Shown here in pieces: positions 10,726 to 21,113 of a stretch of DNA of 64,000 nt (the first letter of the stretch is position 1; each line of letters opens with the position of its first letter). The stretch is from positions 1-64,000 of the forward strand of contig NZ_NUGT01000032.1 in assembly GCF_002574545.1 (NCBI RefSeq). The letters run 5' to 3'. The stretch comes from Bacillus sp. AFS055030. GTDB taxonomy: Bacteria > Bacillota > Bacilli > Bacillales > Bacillaceae_G. The position numbers and the translations under genes were made by a program. The notes beneath the pieces were generated by a model that was given only the letters and a program-made list of their open reading frames with translations, did no database searches and was not told the DNA's origin.

Positions 10726-11499
10726 TTATCTCTCATTCTGCAAGTAGCTTAAAGCCTCTTTTGTCTTCTCAATATATTCTATGTCATTATTTGAACACAT
10801 AAACTTGACATTTGTTTGACCAGTTTCATTTAATTGGCCATTTTCTCCAAGAAGCTGGATTAATCGTTTGACAGTTCCATTACTTCCATCAACAATTCGA
10901 ACATCTTCAGGTAAAATCTTTTTTAGGATATTTTTATAAAATGGATAATGAGTACACCCTAAAACAATGGTTCCATATTGCTCAATATTAAATAATGAAA
11001 GTTTACTTTTAAAATAATCAATCATAAAATTTTCATTAAAATTTAATTCCTCACAATAATGAACTAGTTCTGGTAAAGGCAATGAATCAACAATACTTAG
11101 ATCGTCCACCCTTGAAATAAGCTCATTATACTTTTTTTGCTTTAACGTAAGTGGAGTCGCAAAAACTAATACTCTCTTACCAGTTGTTCTGTTCATTTCA
11201 ACAGCTGGTTTTACAGCCGGTTCCATTCCGATAATCGGAAAATCATACATTTCTCTCAATTCATTTACTGCTATACTAGTAGCCGTATTACATGCAATGA
11301 CAAGTGCTTTCACATCTTCTTTAATAATCATTTCTACAGACTTTTTTACAAATGCACTTACTTCTTCCTTCGACTTTGTACCATAAGGAACGTGAAGCGT
11401 ATCAGCAAAATATAAAAAATCTTCATTTGGTAATTTTTTCAGTGCCTCATTTAAGACAGTTAACCCACCAATTCCCGAGTCAAAAAAAGCTATTCTCAT
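10726..11499 (-). CDS. murI: Glutamate racemase, YrpC-like
   Basis: Interconverts L- and D-glutamate, giving D-Glu for peptidoglycan. The N-terminal FFDSGIGGLTV carries the catalytic-site aspartate, and the two catalytic cysteines are in IACNTATS (Cys70) and LGCTHYPF (Cys182). The length, 257 aa, is normal. From memory it looks closer to YrpC, the secondary racemase of B. subtilis, than to RacE. AGGTGA precedes the ATG. It is convergent with rqcH and divergent from the NUDIX gene, so it appears monocistronic. It is not part of the conserved backbone order here. Confidence 0.92.
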   Translation of the reverse strand: MRIAFFDSGIGGLTVLNEALKKLPNEDFLYFADTLHVPYGTKSKEEVSAFVKKSVEMIIKEDVKALVIACNTATSIAVNELREMYDFPIIGMEPAVKPAVEMNRTTGKRVLVFATPLTLKQKKYNELISRVDDLSIVDSLPLPELVHYCEELNFNENFMIDYFKSKLSLFNIEQYGTIVLGCTHYPFYKNILKKILPEDVRIVDGSNGTVKRLIQLLGENGQLNETGQTNVKFMCSNNDIEYIEKTKEALSYLQNER

Positions 11500-11745
11500 T
11501 TCAATTCACCTAATAATTTTAATTTAATGAAGTCATCTGTGAAAATGTCTACAAATCATTATACACCAGACAAACTTTTACAAATATATAATACTAAATT
11601 AACCTAATTATGGATGAATGTAAACTTTTCAGAAAATAGTTAACTCATGAACATGCCATTCGTCATACATGTTATACTTCAACTGATAAATTTTTTTTTA
11701 ATGAAGTACAAGGATCATAGATTAAATAACAAGGTGGTTAGTAAA

Positions 11746-12375
11746 ATGGTAGAAGAATTACTTAAAATTTTTGATGAATCTGGTAATCATATAGGAGAAT
11801 CCCCACGGAGTGAAGTACATAAAAAGGGATTATGGCACGAAACATTTCATTGCTGGTTACTAAGTATAGTAGATAACCAAGCTTCAATCTATTTTCAAAT
11901 CCGTAGTCATCAAAAAAAGGATTATCCGAATTTATTTGATATAACTGCAGCTGGTCATTTATTATCTACTGAAACTGTTCAAGATGGATTAAGAGAAGTA
12001 AAAGAAGAACTTGGAATTGAAGTAAAAATGGAAGATGTAATCCCACTTGGCACCATTAAAAATTCAATCATTTTAGATACTATTATTGATCGTGAATTGA
12101 GTCATGTTTTTTTACTAAAAAGCGAAAAACCTTTTACAGATTTCCACCTACAAAAAGAAGAAGTTTCAGGTATAGTCAAAGCTGATTTTAATCAATTTTA
12201 TCAATTCGCACATGGATTAAAAGATACAGTAGAAGTTGTTGGTTTTCAAATGACTGAAACAGATGAAAAAATTCCAATTCAAAAATCAGTAGATAAAAAT
12301 CAGTTTGTTTCACACGAAAGTAACTATCTTTTAGATGTTGTTGAATTAATAAAAAATCACATACATAGTGAATGA
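11746..12375 (+). CDS. NUDIX hydrolase
   Basis: A 209-aa NUDIX-fold protein that should hydrolyse a nucleoside diphosphate linked compound or isoprenoid-type diphosphate; the substrate is unknown. The Nudix-type segment runs AAGHLL then TVQDGLREVKEELGI, carrying the REV..EELGI metal-binding core. The N-terminus (LLKIFDESGNHIG, then WHETFHCWLL) is like the Idi-like NUDIX group. The open frame extends back to 11647, but ATG 11746 has an AAGGTGG site at 11731-11737 and matches the family start. It is followed by a terminator and is convergent with malR. Confidence 0.88.
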   Translation: MVEELLKIFDESGNHIGESPRSEVHKKGLWHETFHCWLLSIVDNQASIYFQIRSHQKKDYPNLFDITAAGHLLSTETVQDGLREVKEELGIEVKMEDVIPLGTIKNSIILDTIIDRELSHVFLLKSEKPFTDFHLQKEEVSGIVKADFNQFYQFAHGLKDTVEVVGFQMTETDEKIPIQKSVDKNQFVSHESNYLLDVVELIKNHIHSE

Positions 12376-12390
12376 ACACTGATTTGAATG

Positions 12391-12419
12391 AAAAAAAGGA
12401 CTATCAGACAGTCCTTTTC
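12391..12419. terminator. Bidirectional terminator between the NUDIX gene and malR
   Basis: AAAAGGACT (12394-12402) and AGTCCTTTT (12410-12418) form a perfect nine-pair stem with a seven-base loop between two convergent genes. Confidence 0.8.
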
Positions 12420-12439
12420 ATACTCTTGAAATGAATTTT

Positions 12440-13456
12440 TTAACTCATACTAGATTGTCTTTCGATAATTCGATATGGTACGACGACACTTTTTGAAAGT
12501 GAGTCATTTGATTGGATTTTTTCAATTACTAATTTAGTCGCTTCATTGCCTAGTTGAAAAATGTTAACGTCTACTGATGAAAGACTTGGAGTTGCTAGTT
12601 TTGTGAATACTAAGTTATTAAAGCTAATAATTGAAATCTCATCAGGTACTTGTATACCTTGTTCTGCAAGCGAACTCAATATTCCAAGAGCTATAATATC
12701 GTCTGCAGCTACAATTGCTGTTGGTGGATTTTTTAGAGACATTAAATGATCAATCGATACTTTTCCGCTTTCGAATAAGAAATCATCATGGAAAATGTAT
12801 TCATTAGAAAGCGGTAAGCCCGCTAATTTCATTGCGTCACAATACCCGTTTAATCGATCTTGAGTGACAAGAAATTTTCTACTTCCACCAACAAACGCGA
12901 TTTTCGTATGACCTTTTCGAATAAACATATCTGTTACTTCTCTAGCGGCACCATAGTTGTCATTATTAATATAAGTAATTCTTTCAACATTTTGATATGG
13001 TTTTCCTACAAGTACAAACGGAAATTCCTGGTCTAATAAATACTGAATAATTGGATCATTTTCACGTGAATAAAGTAAAATAATACCATCTACACGTTTA
13101 CCCATTACCATTTTTTTAACTGCTTCAAGAATTTGATCTTCCGTTTCACCAGTTGAAATTAGAAGGGAATAATCTTTAATATGAGCAGTAGAACTAATCC
13201 CCCTAATCACTTCAGGGAAAAAAGGATTTTGAAATGCCTTACTTGCTGAACTAGGCATGACAATACCTAATGTTTGAGATGATTTATTTGCTAAATTTCT
13301 TGCGTTTATATTTGGGTGATACCCTAACTCTTCCATAATTCTTTTTACTTTTCTTTTTGTACGCTCACTAATAAGTGGACTATCTGAAATTACTCGAGAA
13401 ACAGTAGAAGGTGCAACACCAGCTGCTTTTGCTACCTCATGTATTGTAATGCCCAT
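12440..13456 (-). CDS. malR: LacI-family transcriptional regulator, MalR-like
   Basis: A 338-aa LacI/GalR repressor. The N-terminal helix-turn-helix is TIHEVAKAAGVAPSTVSRVI, followed by the hinge helix segment NINARNLANKSSQTLGIVMP and a periplasmic-binding-protein-like effector domain. It adjoins malG-malF-malE and resembles B. subtilis MalR (YvdE) and Streptococcus MalR, so it most likely controls the maltodextrin genes through the operator-like sites listed here. The frame is open to 13489, but ATG 13456 is preceded by TGAGG at suitable spacing and gives the family N-terminus. Whether it represses or activates cannot be read from sequence. Confidence 0.87.
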   Translation of the reverse strand: MGITIHEVAKAAGVAPSTVSRVISDSPLISERTKRKVKRIMEELGYHPNINARNLANKSSQTLGIVMPSSASKAFQNPFFPEVIRGISSTAHIKDYSLLISTGETEDQILEAVKKMVMGKRVDGIILLYSRENDPIIQYLLDQEFPFVLVGKPYQNVERITYINNDNYGAAREVTDMFIRKGHTKIAFVGGSRKFLVTQDRLNGYCDAMKLAGLPLSNEYIFHDDFLFESGKVSIDHLMSLKNPPTAIVAADDIIALGILSSLAEQGIQVPDEISIISFNNLVFTKLATPSLSSVDVNIFQLGNEATKLVIEKIQSNDSLSKSVVVPYRIIERQSSMS

Positions 13457-13621
13457 CCTAATAACCTCATTTCTAGCTCGAACTTTCATTAAAATATCAT
13501 TAAGTAAGATACACTAATGATACCATTTACAGAGTCAAAAAAGTCTAACTACAACTACTTTATTTTTGATTTTCAAGAATAATTGTTCCATACCCTTTTA
13601 TGATCACTCTTGAATGATGAA

Positions 13622-13636
13622 TGGAAGCGTTATTCA
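13622..13636. promoter_or_regulatory. Candidate LacI-type operator upstream of malR
   Basis: TGGAAGCGTTATTCA resembles the GCAAGCGTTTTCAC site before malE and the general NAAGCGTTNNC core of MalR and CcpA operators. It lies about 165 bases upstream of the malR start and could give autoregulation or catabolite control. The match is imperfect. Confidence 0.35.
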
Positions 13637-13778
13637 TGAATAAATTACTCTTTTATGTAAAGCTTAATTACTTTTTTGCATCGATATTATGTTCCCACTT
13701 TGATTTGAACAACCGAAAAGAAAAAAGATGCAACATAAAGAGAAACAAGTATATTAATTGTTTTGATTATCTCTTTTG

Positions 13779-13814
13779 AAAAAAAAGAGTGAGATGCAAG
13801 ACCCCACTCTTTTT
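13779..13814 (-). terminator. Terminator of the malEFG transcript
   Basis: AAAAAGAGTG (13782-13791) pairs with CACTCTTTTT (13805-13814), directly after malG on the minus strand. The A-rich side becomes the T-run of the transcript. Confidence 0.8.
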
Positions 13815-13817
13815 GTA

Positions 13818-14681
13818 TTAACCTTTATTCGCTCCAGCAGTGACGCCTTGGATGACATATTTTTGAAGTACTACATATAGAATTGTGATTGGTACTGCTA
13901 CTAACACTGCACCTGCTGCGAACATTGTAAAATTCTGATTCGTCTGTCCTTTAATTAAATCAAACAGGCCAATGGCAAGTGTTTTCTTTTCATTTGAGCT
14001 AATTAATAAACGTGGCAGAATAAAATCCATCCATGGGACCATAAATTGGGTTAATGCAACAAAAGTTAAAATTGGTTTTGATAATGGTAAAATAATTTTT
14101 AAGAACACTTGTGTTTTAGTTGCTCCATCAATCATCGCTGATTCATCAAGTGACTTTGGAACAGCTCCTAGATACCCCTTTATTAACCACGTATTAAAAG
14201 GAATTTGTCCAGCTGCATAAACTAAAACTAGTCCTAAGTGATTATCTAATAGTCCAAAGTTTAAAAATAAGATATAAATAGCAATCATCCCCATAAAAGA
14301 AGGGAACATTTGAAGAACTAGCATTGCAATCATACCAAATTTTTTTCCTTTAAATTTATAACGAGAAAAGACATATGCAGCTGATGTTGATAAAAATATT
14401 GAAAGAACCATATTAATTAAAGCAATTTTTAATGTATTCCAATACCATAGAGAAAATTTCGTCTTCTCAAATAATTCTTGATAATGGATAATTGTTGGAT
14501 TTTTTGGTAAAGGTGTTGCATTGGCGAGTCCAGTTGATTCACCGAACGATGATCCTAGTATCCAAATAATTGGAAACAAAACAACTAGAGCAACTAAAGT
14601 TAATAATAGATAAATTAAAGTAGTTAATAATCCTTTTCCAAAGTTTAATCTTTTTCTATTTAATTGTGTAATAGTAGACAT
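13818..14681 (-). CDS. malG: Maltodextrin ABC transporter permease, MalG type
   Basis: One of the two inner-membrane permeases for maltodextrin uptake (MalG, MdxG in B. subtilis). The 287-aa product has about six membrane segments, and the cytoplasmic EAA-type loop that docks the ATPase is visible as DESAMIDGATKTQVF followed by ILPLSKP. The frame extends to 14741, but ATG 14681 lies one base after the malF stop, with the GAGGAGGAG ribosome site made by the last codons of malF. The two are therefore tightly coupled. No ATPase gene is nearby, so a shared MsmX-like ATPase is inferred. Confidence 0.93.
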   Translation of the reverse strand: MSTITQLNRKRLNFGKGLLTTLIYLLLTLVALVVLFPIIWILGSSFGESTGLANATPLPKNPTIIHYQELFEKTKFSLWYWNTLKIALINMVLSIFLSTSAAYVFSRYKFKGKKFGMIAMLVLQMFPSFMGMIAIYILFLNFGLLDNHLGLVLVYAAGQIPFNTWLIKGYLGAVPKSLDESAMIDGATKTQVFLKIILPLSKPILTFVALTQFMVPWMDFILPRLLISSNEKKTLAIGLFDLIKGQTNQNFTMFAAGAVLVAVPITILYVVLQKYVIQGVTAGANKG

Positions 14682-14682
14682 T

Positions 14683-16095
14683 TTACTCCTCCTCTTTAAA
14701 TTGCTTTGTACGAGTAAAGTTCCACGCAGAAATTGATCCAATAACTAAAAATATTAGAATCGACATAACAGATGCCATATTATACATACGATTATCAAGA
14801 GTCAATTTGTAAATCCATGTTATAAGAATATCAGTAGAACCTGCAAATTGATAATTCGGATTTGTTGGTCCACCTTCAGTTAAAAAATAAATGACATTGA
14901 AGTTATTAAAATTCATTGCAAATGACATAATTAACAATGGTGCTGTTGCTGCTATTATTAAGGGGAACGTAATTTTCCAGAATTCCTGAGATTTTGAAGC
15001 CCCATCTATTTTAGCAGCTTCATATATTTCTTTATCTAAGCTAGTCATTACCCCTGTCATTAATGCCATGAAGTATGGAAATCCTAGCCATAAATTAATA
15101 ACAATAATTGTTATTCGAGCTAAATTAGGATGGTTAGAATCTGTAAACCAATTAATTCGCTCATCTGTCAAACCGATATTGACTAAAAATTGTGAGATTG
15201 GTCCAAATTGACCGTTAAACAATGTTTTGAATACAAGAAGAGAAATCATGCTTGGAATCGCCCAAGGTAAAATAAAGATTGTACGCCAGAATTTCTTACC
15301 TTTTACTAGACTACTATTTATGACTACTGCCATGAATAAACCACCAAAGAAACATGTAGCAGTAGAAAGAATTGCCCAAACAAACGTCCAAGTAAATACT
15401 CCTGTAAATGTATGAGTCCAAATTGGTAGGCTAAATAAATTGATAAAATTCTCTAATCCAACCCAGTTTACTAATTTAGTAGGCGGCAAATGAAATTTAT
15501 TATAATCTGTAAAAGCAATTAATATTCCAAAGATAATTGGCATTAAAGATATAAATGTTAGCATAATAATCGATGGTATTAATACAATAAATTCAAACAT
15601 TCCATCCCACAAGTCCGTAAGATATTCTTTAGAAGTTTGCAGTATATTTGTTTCATTAAATATCTTTCTTACTTTATAAGCATCTTTAATATTCCAATAA
15701 TAGATTCCTAGAAGAATAGAAATTAAAATGAACGATATTATTCCATTTATTAGTAGTACAATTGAGTGATCTCCTTCAGTTAATCCTGTAATTCCCATCG
15801 TACGGGGCTGTGTACCTAACGTCACTAATCCCCATAACCCTTTAATAAAAAAACCACCATTTTCTCTTAAATAATACCCCTCTGAAAGATTAGTGTAATG
15901 ACCTGTTAAAACTTCAATGGCTAAAACTATTATTTGAATTGTAAAAAAGAACATACCTTTTAAATATTGTTTATTGACTACTTGTCCTAATCCCCAAATC
16001 AAAACTGAGAGAATGGCAGATAGTGATGGGTTCATTTTATTCGATTCTTTATTAGGTAAATTAGGCTGATGTTCCAGAACTCTAGCCGCTTCCAT
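14683..16095 (-). CDS. malF: Maltodextrin ABC transporter permease, MalF type
   Basis: Partner permease of MalG (MdxF in B. subtilis). From ATG 16095 it is 470 aa. A TM2-type N-terminal segment (SAILSVLIWGLGQVVNKQYL) and a spacer precede the typical permease core. The EAA loop is EIYEAAKIDGASKSQEF followed by ITFPLI. The frame is open back to 16143, but GGGGGAG at normal distance supports 16095. It sits between malE and malG. A hairpin in the malE-malF gap may lower its expression relative to malE. Confidence 0.92.
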   Translation of the reverse strand: MEAARVLEHQPNLPNKESNKMNPSLSAILSVLIWGLGQVVNKQYLKGMFFFTIQIIVLAIEVLTGHYTNLSEGYYLRENGGFFIKGLWGLVTLGTQPRTMGITGLTEGDHSIVLLINGIISFILISILLGIYYWNIKDAYKVRKIFNETNILQTSKEYLTDLWDGMFEFIVLIPSIIMLTFISLMPIIFGILIAFTDYNKFHLPPTKLVNWVGLENFINLFSLPIWTHTFTGVFTWTFVWAILSTATCFFGGLFMAVVINSSLVKGKKFWRTIFILPWAIPSMISLLVFKTLFNGQFGPISQFLVNIGLTDERINWFTDSNHPNLARITIIVINLWLGFPYFMALMTGVMTSLDKEIYEAAKIDGASKSQEFWKITFPLIIAATAPLLIMSFAMNFNNFNVIYFLTEGGPTNPNYQFAGSTDILITWIYKLTLDNRMYNMASVMSILIFLVIGSISAWNFTRTKQFKEEE

Positions 16096-16208
16096 GCTTA
16101 TATCTCCCCCTCTCGCACCAAAATTCGGCACTAAAATCTTCATAATAATTTTTCATTATCTCAAATGATGCAAATTTTCGAAATCGCTTGCATAATTAGT
16201 TGATAATA

Positions 16209-16235
16209 CAGCCTCTCATTTTGTTTGAGAGGCTG
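16209..16235 (-). terminator. Intercistronic hairpin between malE and malF, attenuating or stabilising
   Basis: CAGCCTCTCA (16209-16218) pairs perfectly with TGAGAGGCTG (16226-16235). On the minus strand no T-run follows, so it is unlikely to be a full terminator. Its place after the binding-protein gene fits partial termination or 3'-end protection of malE mRNA. Confidence 0.55.
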
Positions 16236-16247
16236 CATGTTAATGCA

Positions 16248-17585
16248 TTATTTTTTACCTGCTTGTAAAGCTTCGTAATCTTCAACCGCTTTCTTTTGAG
16301 CAGCTTCCGGAGACATTAAGCCATCCCATACATTAACAATCATGTTTTTAGCAGGATCCCACCAGTTAGCCATTTCAGGAATTGAAGGCATCGGTTTTGA
16401 GAATGCAGCTTGAGCTGCAACTCCTTTAAGCAATTCATCTTTGCCTAAACCAGTAACTTCACTTGCATATTGTTCCTTAAGAGCTGGTAATTTCCCAGTT
16501 GTTTTATAAAGAACTTCAGCGCCTTCTTTAGAACCTAAGAACATTGCAAATATACGCGCAGCCGCTGGATGTTTAGAATAAGAAGATACGTTTGCAATTT
16601 GGTTACCTGAGAATGTTATTGGTTGGTTACCATTAATTTTTGGAAGTTTAGCAATTCCAAATTCAAATTTATTTTTGTCAGCACCTTTTTGCACATCAGC
16701 AATTGCCCAAGGACCAGTAATTAAGAATGGTGTTTTTCCTTTAGCAAATTCAAGAGTTGTTGTATCATTTGTAGCATCAGCTGAGTTTACATCCCAGATT
16801 TGACGTGCAGCTTTTAAAGACTCAAGAGCCGCTTTTACTTCTGATGAATCAAAGCCAATTTGAGATGCATCTTTACCATCCTTACCAAATAAGTCATAAC
16901 CATATGAAGATAAGAAGAAATAGCTCGTGTAAGAATTTCCTGCTTCCCAACGAATTGTCCATTGATTTTTCTTTTTGTCATTATATGTATTAGCTAATTC
17001 AGTAATTTGATCCCACTCTGTAGGAGCAGTGTCTGAACCTGTTAATTGTTTTAATAATGTTTTGTTATAGAATAGTGCAACCGATTCCGTCGAAATTGGC
17101 ACGCCGTATGCTTGATCGTCTTTCATCACTGTTCCAACAGAAGCATCTAAGAAATGATCTTTAATTTGATCAGTGTATCGTCCCATCGGACCAATAATTG
17201 CTGATTCTAAAGATGCACCGATCCCATCATGAGGTTGAACAAAAACATCTGCACCTAAACCAGCTTCACCATCAAGTTCCATTTTTGCACGAGTATCTAC
17301 AGCACCAACTTTTTCATACTCAATTTTTACTTTTGGATACTTAGCATTAAACGCTTGAATGATACCGTTTGCATAATCATCGTTATCTAGCCAGACTTTT
17401 AATGGTTCTTTACCATTCAGTACATCCTTTTCCATCTTGTAACCTTTTGCTTGTTCGTCCCATGGAAGGTCGTCTTTCTTTTCTTTTGCAGTATTTGCAG
17501 TTTCCTTTGAAGTACCACAACCTGTTAATGCACCTAAACTTAAACTTACTGTCGCAAATACAGCAAACATCGATTTTAGCTTCAT
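16248..17585 (-). CDS. malE: Maltodextrin-binding lipoprotein, MalE type
   Basis: Extracellular solute-binding protein, lipid-anchored to the membrane, that delivers maltodextrins to MalFG (MdxE/CycB-like). The 445-aa precursor has a basic start, a hydrophobic core and a lipobox LTGC in the segment GALTGCGTSKE. The mature part shows the family-1 solute-binding pattern with GVPISTESVALFYNKTLL and TGPWAIADV. ATG 17585 is preceded by AAGGGGG. An upstream in-frame ATG at 17627 would spoil the signal peptide. A consensus sigma-A promoter and an operator-like site lie just upstream, so this is the first gene of malE-malF-malG. Confidence 0.94.
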   Translation of the reverse strand: MKLKSMFAVFATVSLSLGALTGCGTSKETANTAKEKKDDLPWDEQAKGYKMEKDVLNGKEPLKVWLDNDDYANGIIQAFNAKYPKVKIEYEKVGAVDTRAKMELDGEAGLGADVFVQPHDGIGASLESAIIGPMGRYTDQIKDHFLDASVGTVMKDDQAYGVPISTESVALFYNKTLLKQLTGSDTAPTEWDQITELANTYNDKKKNQWTIRWEAGNSYTSYFFLSSYGYDLFGKDGKDASQIGFDSSEVKAALESLKAARQIWDVNSADATNDTTTLEFAKGKTPFLITGPWAIADVQKGADKNKFEFGIAKLPKINGNQPITFSGNQIANVSSYSKHPAAARIFAMFLGSKEGAEVLYKTTGKLPALKEQYASEVTGLGKDELLKGVAAQAAFSKPMPSIPEMANWWDPAKNMIVNVWDGLMSPEAAQKKAVEDYEALQAGKK

Positions 17586-17623
17586 TTTGGTTTCCCCCTT
17601 ACAAGATTTTTTCATAAAATATA

Positions 17624-17637
17624 GCAAGCGTTTTCAC
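17624..17637. promoter_or_regulatory. LacI-type operator at the malE transcription start
   Basis: Plus strand GCAAGCGTTTTCAC, minus strand GTGAAAACGCTTGC. It lies just downstream of the -10 box, over the expected start of transcription. Its TGAAAACG(C/T)TT core is shared with the neopullulanase operator at 18745-18758. It could bind MalR, CcpA (cre), or both, since the two families recognise similar sites. Confidence 0.6.
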
Positions 17638-17643
17638 AACTTT

Positions 17644-17672
17644 ATAATAATCTACTACTATTTTATTGTCAA
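17644..17672 (-). promoter_or_regulatory. Sigma-A promoter of malEFG
   Basis: On the minus strand TTGACA (17667-17672) and TATTAT (17644-17649) are separated by 17 bases. This is a near-consensus sigma-A promoter upstream of malE, with the operator placed directly downstream. Confidence 0.8.
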
Positions 17673-17828
17673 ACTATTTTGTATATTTAAACTATTTTTT
17701 AAAAAAGTTTAATTCCAAATGCTCATATCTAGCTTTTTACCTAGTTTTACATCTAAACAATAGATCAGTAGAGTAATCCTACTAAATCTCCACTCCTAAC
17801 TATTCTTTAGAACTCTAGTTTTTCAAAC

Positions 17829-17856
17829 AAAAAAGAGAGACCTGTTGTAGTCTCCC
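17829..17856 (-). terminator. Terminator after the DUF1189 gene
   Basis: On the minus strand GGGAGAC and GTCTCTC pair (one G-T), followed by TTTTTT. It separates the DUF1189 gene from malE. Confidence 0.75.
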
Positions 17857-17872
17857 TTCCTACTTAAAGCCT

Positions 17873-18643
17873 TTACGCTACTCTATTATATTTTCTGTAG
17901 ATGTAATAACTAAATAATATAAAACCGAAGTTAAATATTATATATACAAAAGCCATTGAGATCATTGTTCCAACGATTAAAGCAAATATTGCTGGTACCG
18001 TAGCTGAATAAGCTAGAAACGAAAAAAATTTTTTATAAGTCAATTTATTTGAATTTCCAATATTAAATAACAAAGACATCAAAGCCACAATAGCGATAAA
18101 TATGATATTTGTAATAATCGTAATTGGATATAAAAGTTGCATTGCCATTGCAACTGCTTGCATTTTCACGCTTGAAACAACTCCGGTAAATAATTGATTA
18201 TAATTTTGTAGATTAAATACATCAACTAATTGACTATTATATCCTCCATATAAATCAAATCCTAAAACATTCACATGGATGTGTGTTTTTCCTAAGATTA
18301 TTGTTGTCTTCTCTTTATCATTTATGACAAATTGATCATTAGGATCTATTACAAGACGTTGGTTTTTATTATCTATTATTCTCGTTTTTTCAATAGAACA
18401 AGTCAAATTTTTATTAAAAGTACAATTCGGAACTTCATTTTGCCATCCTTTATTTTCGTAAAACGGTGCGAATACTCTTTCACTTAATCTCTCCGAATCT
18501 GTTTGTACAATTTGGAAAACTAGTGGAAATGCAATTAGTGAGCCTACTAAGATACATTGAATAAAAACAAATATTAGTTTATTATCTTTTGATCCATATA
18601 TACCTTTTAAACTAAAGCGGTTATTATAAAAGCGTCTAATCAA
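17873..18643 (-). CDS. DUF1189 family membrane protein
   Basis: A 256-aa protein with one N-terminal membrane segment (about residues 24-46), an extracytoplasmic region, and three or more C-terminal membrane segments from about residue 165. It resembles the DUF1189 family, which includes YvdJ of the B. subtilis maltodextrin operon, and that supports its placing here. Some relatives are proposed to influence maltodextrin uptake, but the function is unknown. The start is TTG with AGGAGATG upstream; the nearby ATG is out of frame. It has its own terminator and is divergent from the neopullulanase gene. Confidence 0.75.
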   Translation of the reverse strand: MIRRFYNNRFSLKGIYGSKDNKLIFVFIQCILVGSLIAFPLVFQIVQTDSERLSERVFAPFYENKGWQNEVPNCTFNKNLTCSIEKTRIIDNKNQRLVIDPNDQFVINDKEKTTIILGKTHIHVNVLGFDLYGGYNSQLVDVFNLQNYNQLFTGVVSSVKMQAVAMAMQLLYPITIITNIIFIAIVALMSLLFNIGNSNKLTYKKFFSFLAYSATVPAIFALIVGTMISMAFVYIIFNFGFILFSYYIYRKYNRVA

Positions 18644-18732
18644 TTTTTCATCTCCTATAAATTAACTTTTCTTTTAGACTCTAACACACATTCCACATTT
18701 ATTAAACTGAATATTTTAAAAATAGGTTTTGA

Positions 18733-20565
<1,833 letters not shown>

Positions 20566-20615
20566 AATAAGAAAAGATGTCTTTGAGATCTTTTTCTATT
20601 GAAATATCAAAACTA

Positions 20616-20657
20616 AATCATAAAAAACCCTAAAAATAATTAGGGCTTTTTATGATT
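20616..20657. terminator. Bidirectional terminator between neopullulanase and acetyltransferase genes
   Basis: A long stem: AATCATAAAAA plus CCCTAA on the left pairs with TTAGGG plus TTTTTATGATT on the right, with one bulge each side. It sits between convergent genes and touches the stop codon of the acetyltransferase gene. Confidence 0.85.
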
Positions 20658-21090
20658 ATTCAATATCTTTACTAAAAGAATAAGAAAGCTTTTTATACTC
20701 CATTTTATGTTCATAAAAACGATGCGCATTAATTCTTTGGACACCGGATTGTAGTGTAACTAATTGACAGTCATTTCTTTTTCCAAAATCAGAAATAAAA
20801 TCAAGTAATTTCTTACCGTAACCATTTGAGCGTTTACTCTCATCCGTCACTAAATCATAAACAAATACATGTTTACCATTATAGAAATTTGTTATTATAC
20901 TAACTCCAGCGACTGCAACCGTTACTCCTTGATCTTCTAACGCAAATAAATGATATCCTTGTTTTTGCATTTCTTCATACAAATTAAAAAACGATTCTTC
21001 GTTTAAGTGGGTACGAAGTTGTTTTAATACTTCAAAGCCTTTTCTTAACTCATCTTTTGTTTCGTAAAGCTTTATTGAAATATTAGCCAT
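20656..21090 (-). CDS. GNAT family N-acetyltransferase
   Basis: A 144-aa acetyltransferase of the GNAT fold. Motif A is VYDLVTDESKRSNGYGKKLL, with the acetyl-CoA pyrophosphate loop RSNGYG near residues 87-92, and the C-terminal part has INAHRFYEHKMEYKK, the usual N..A..FYE pattern. The substrate cannot be read from sequence. AGGAGTG precedes the ATG. It starts 23 bases after the ABC exporter genes and probably belongs to the same transcript, but this does not reveal its role. Confidence 0.88.
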   Translation of the reverse strand: MANISIKLYETKDELRKGFEVLKQLRTHLNEESFFNLYEEMQKQGYHLFALEDQGVTVAVAGVSIITNFYNGKHVFVYDLVTDESKRSNGYGKKLLDFISDFGKRNDCQLVTLQSGVQRINAHRFYEHKMEYKKLSYSFSKDIE

Positions 21091-21113
21091 TTTAACACTC
21101 CTATTTAATTTGT

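Larger units (their letters stand above)
13457..13817. other. Intergenic region between malR and malG
   Basis: About 360 bases with no gene. It carries the malG terminator at its right end, an operator-like sequence at 13622-13636, and presumably the malR promoter on the minus strand. No promoter there is clear enough to list. Confidence 0.5.
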
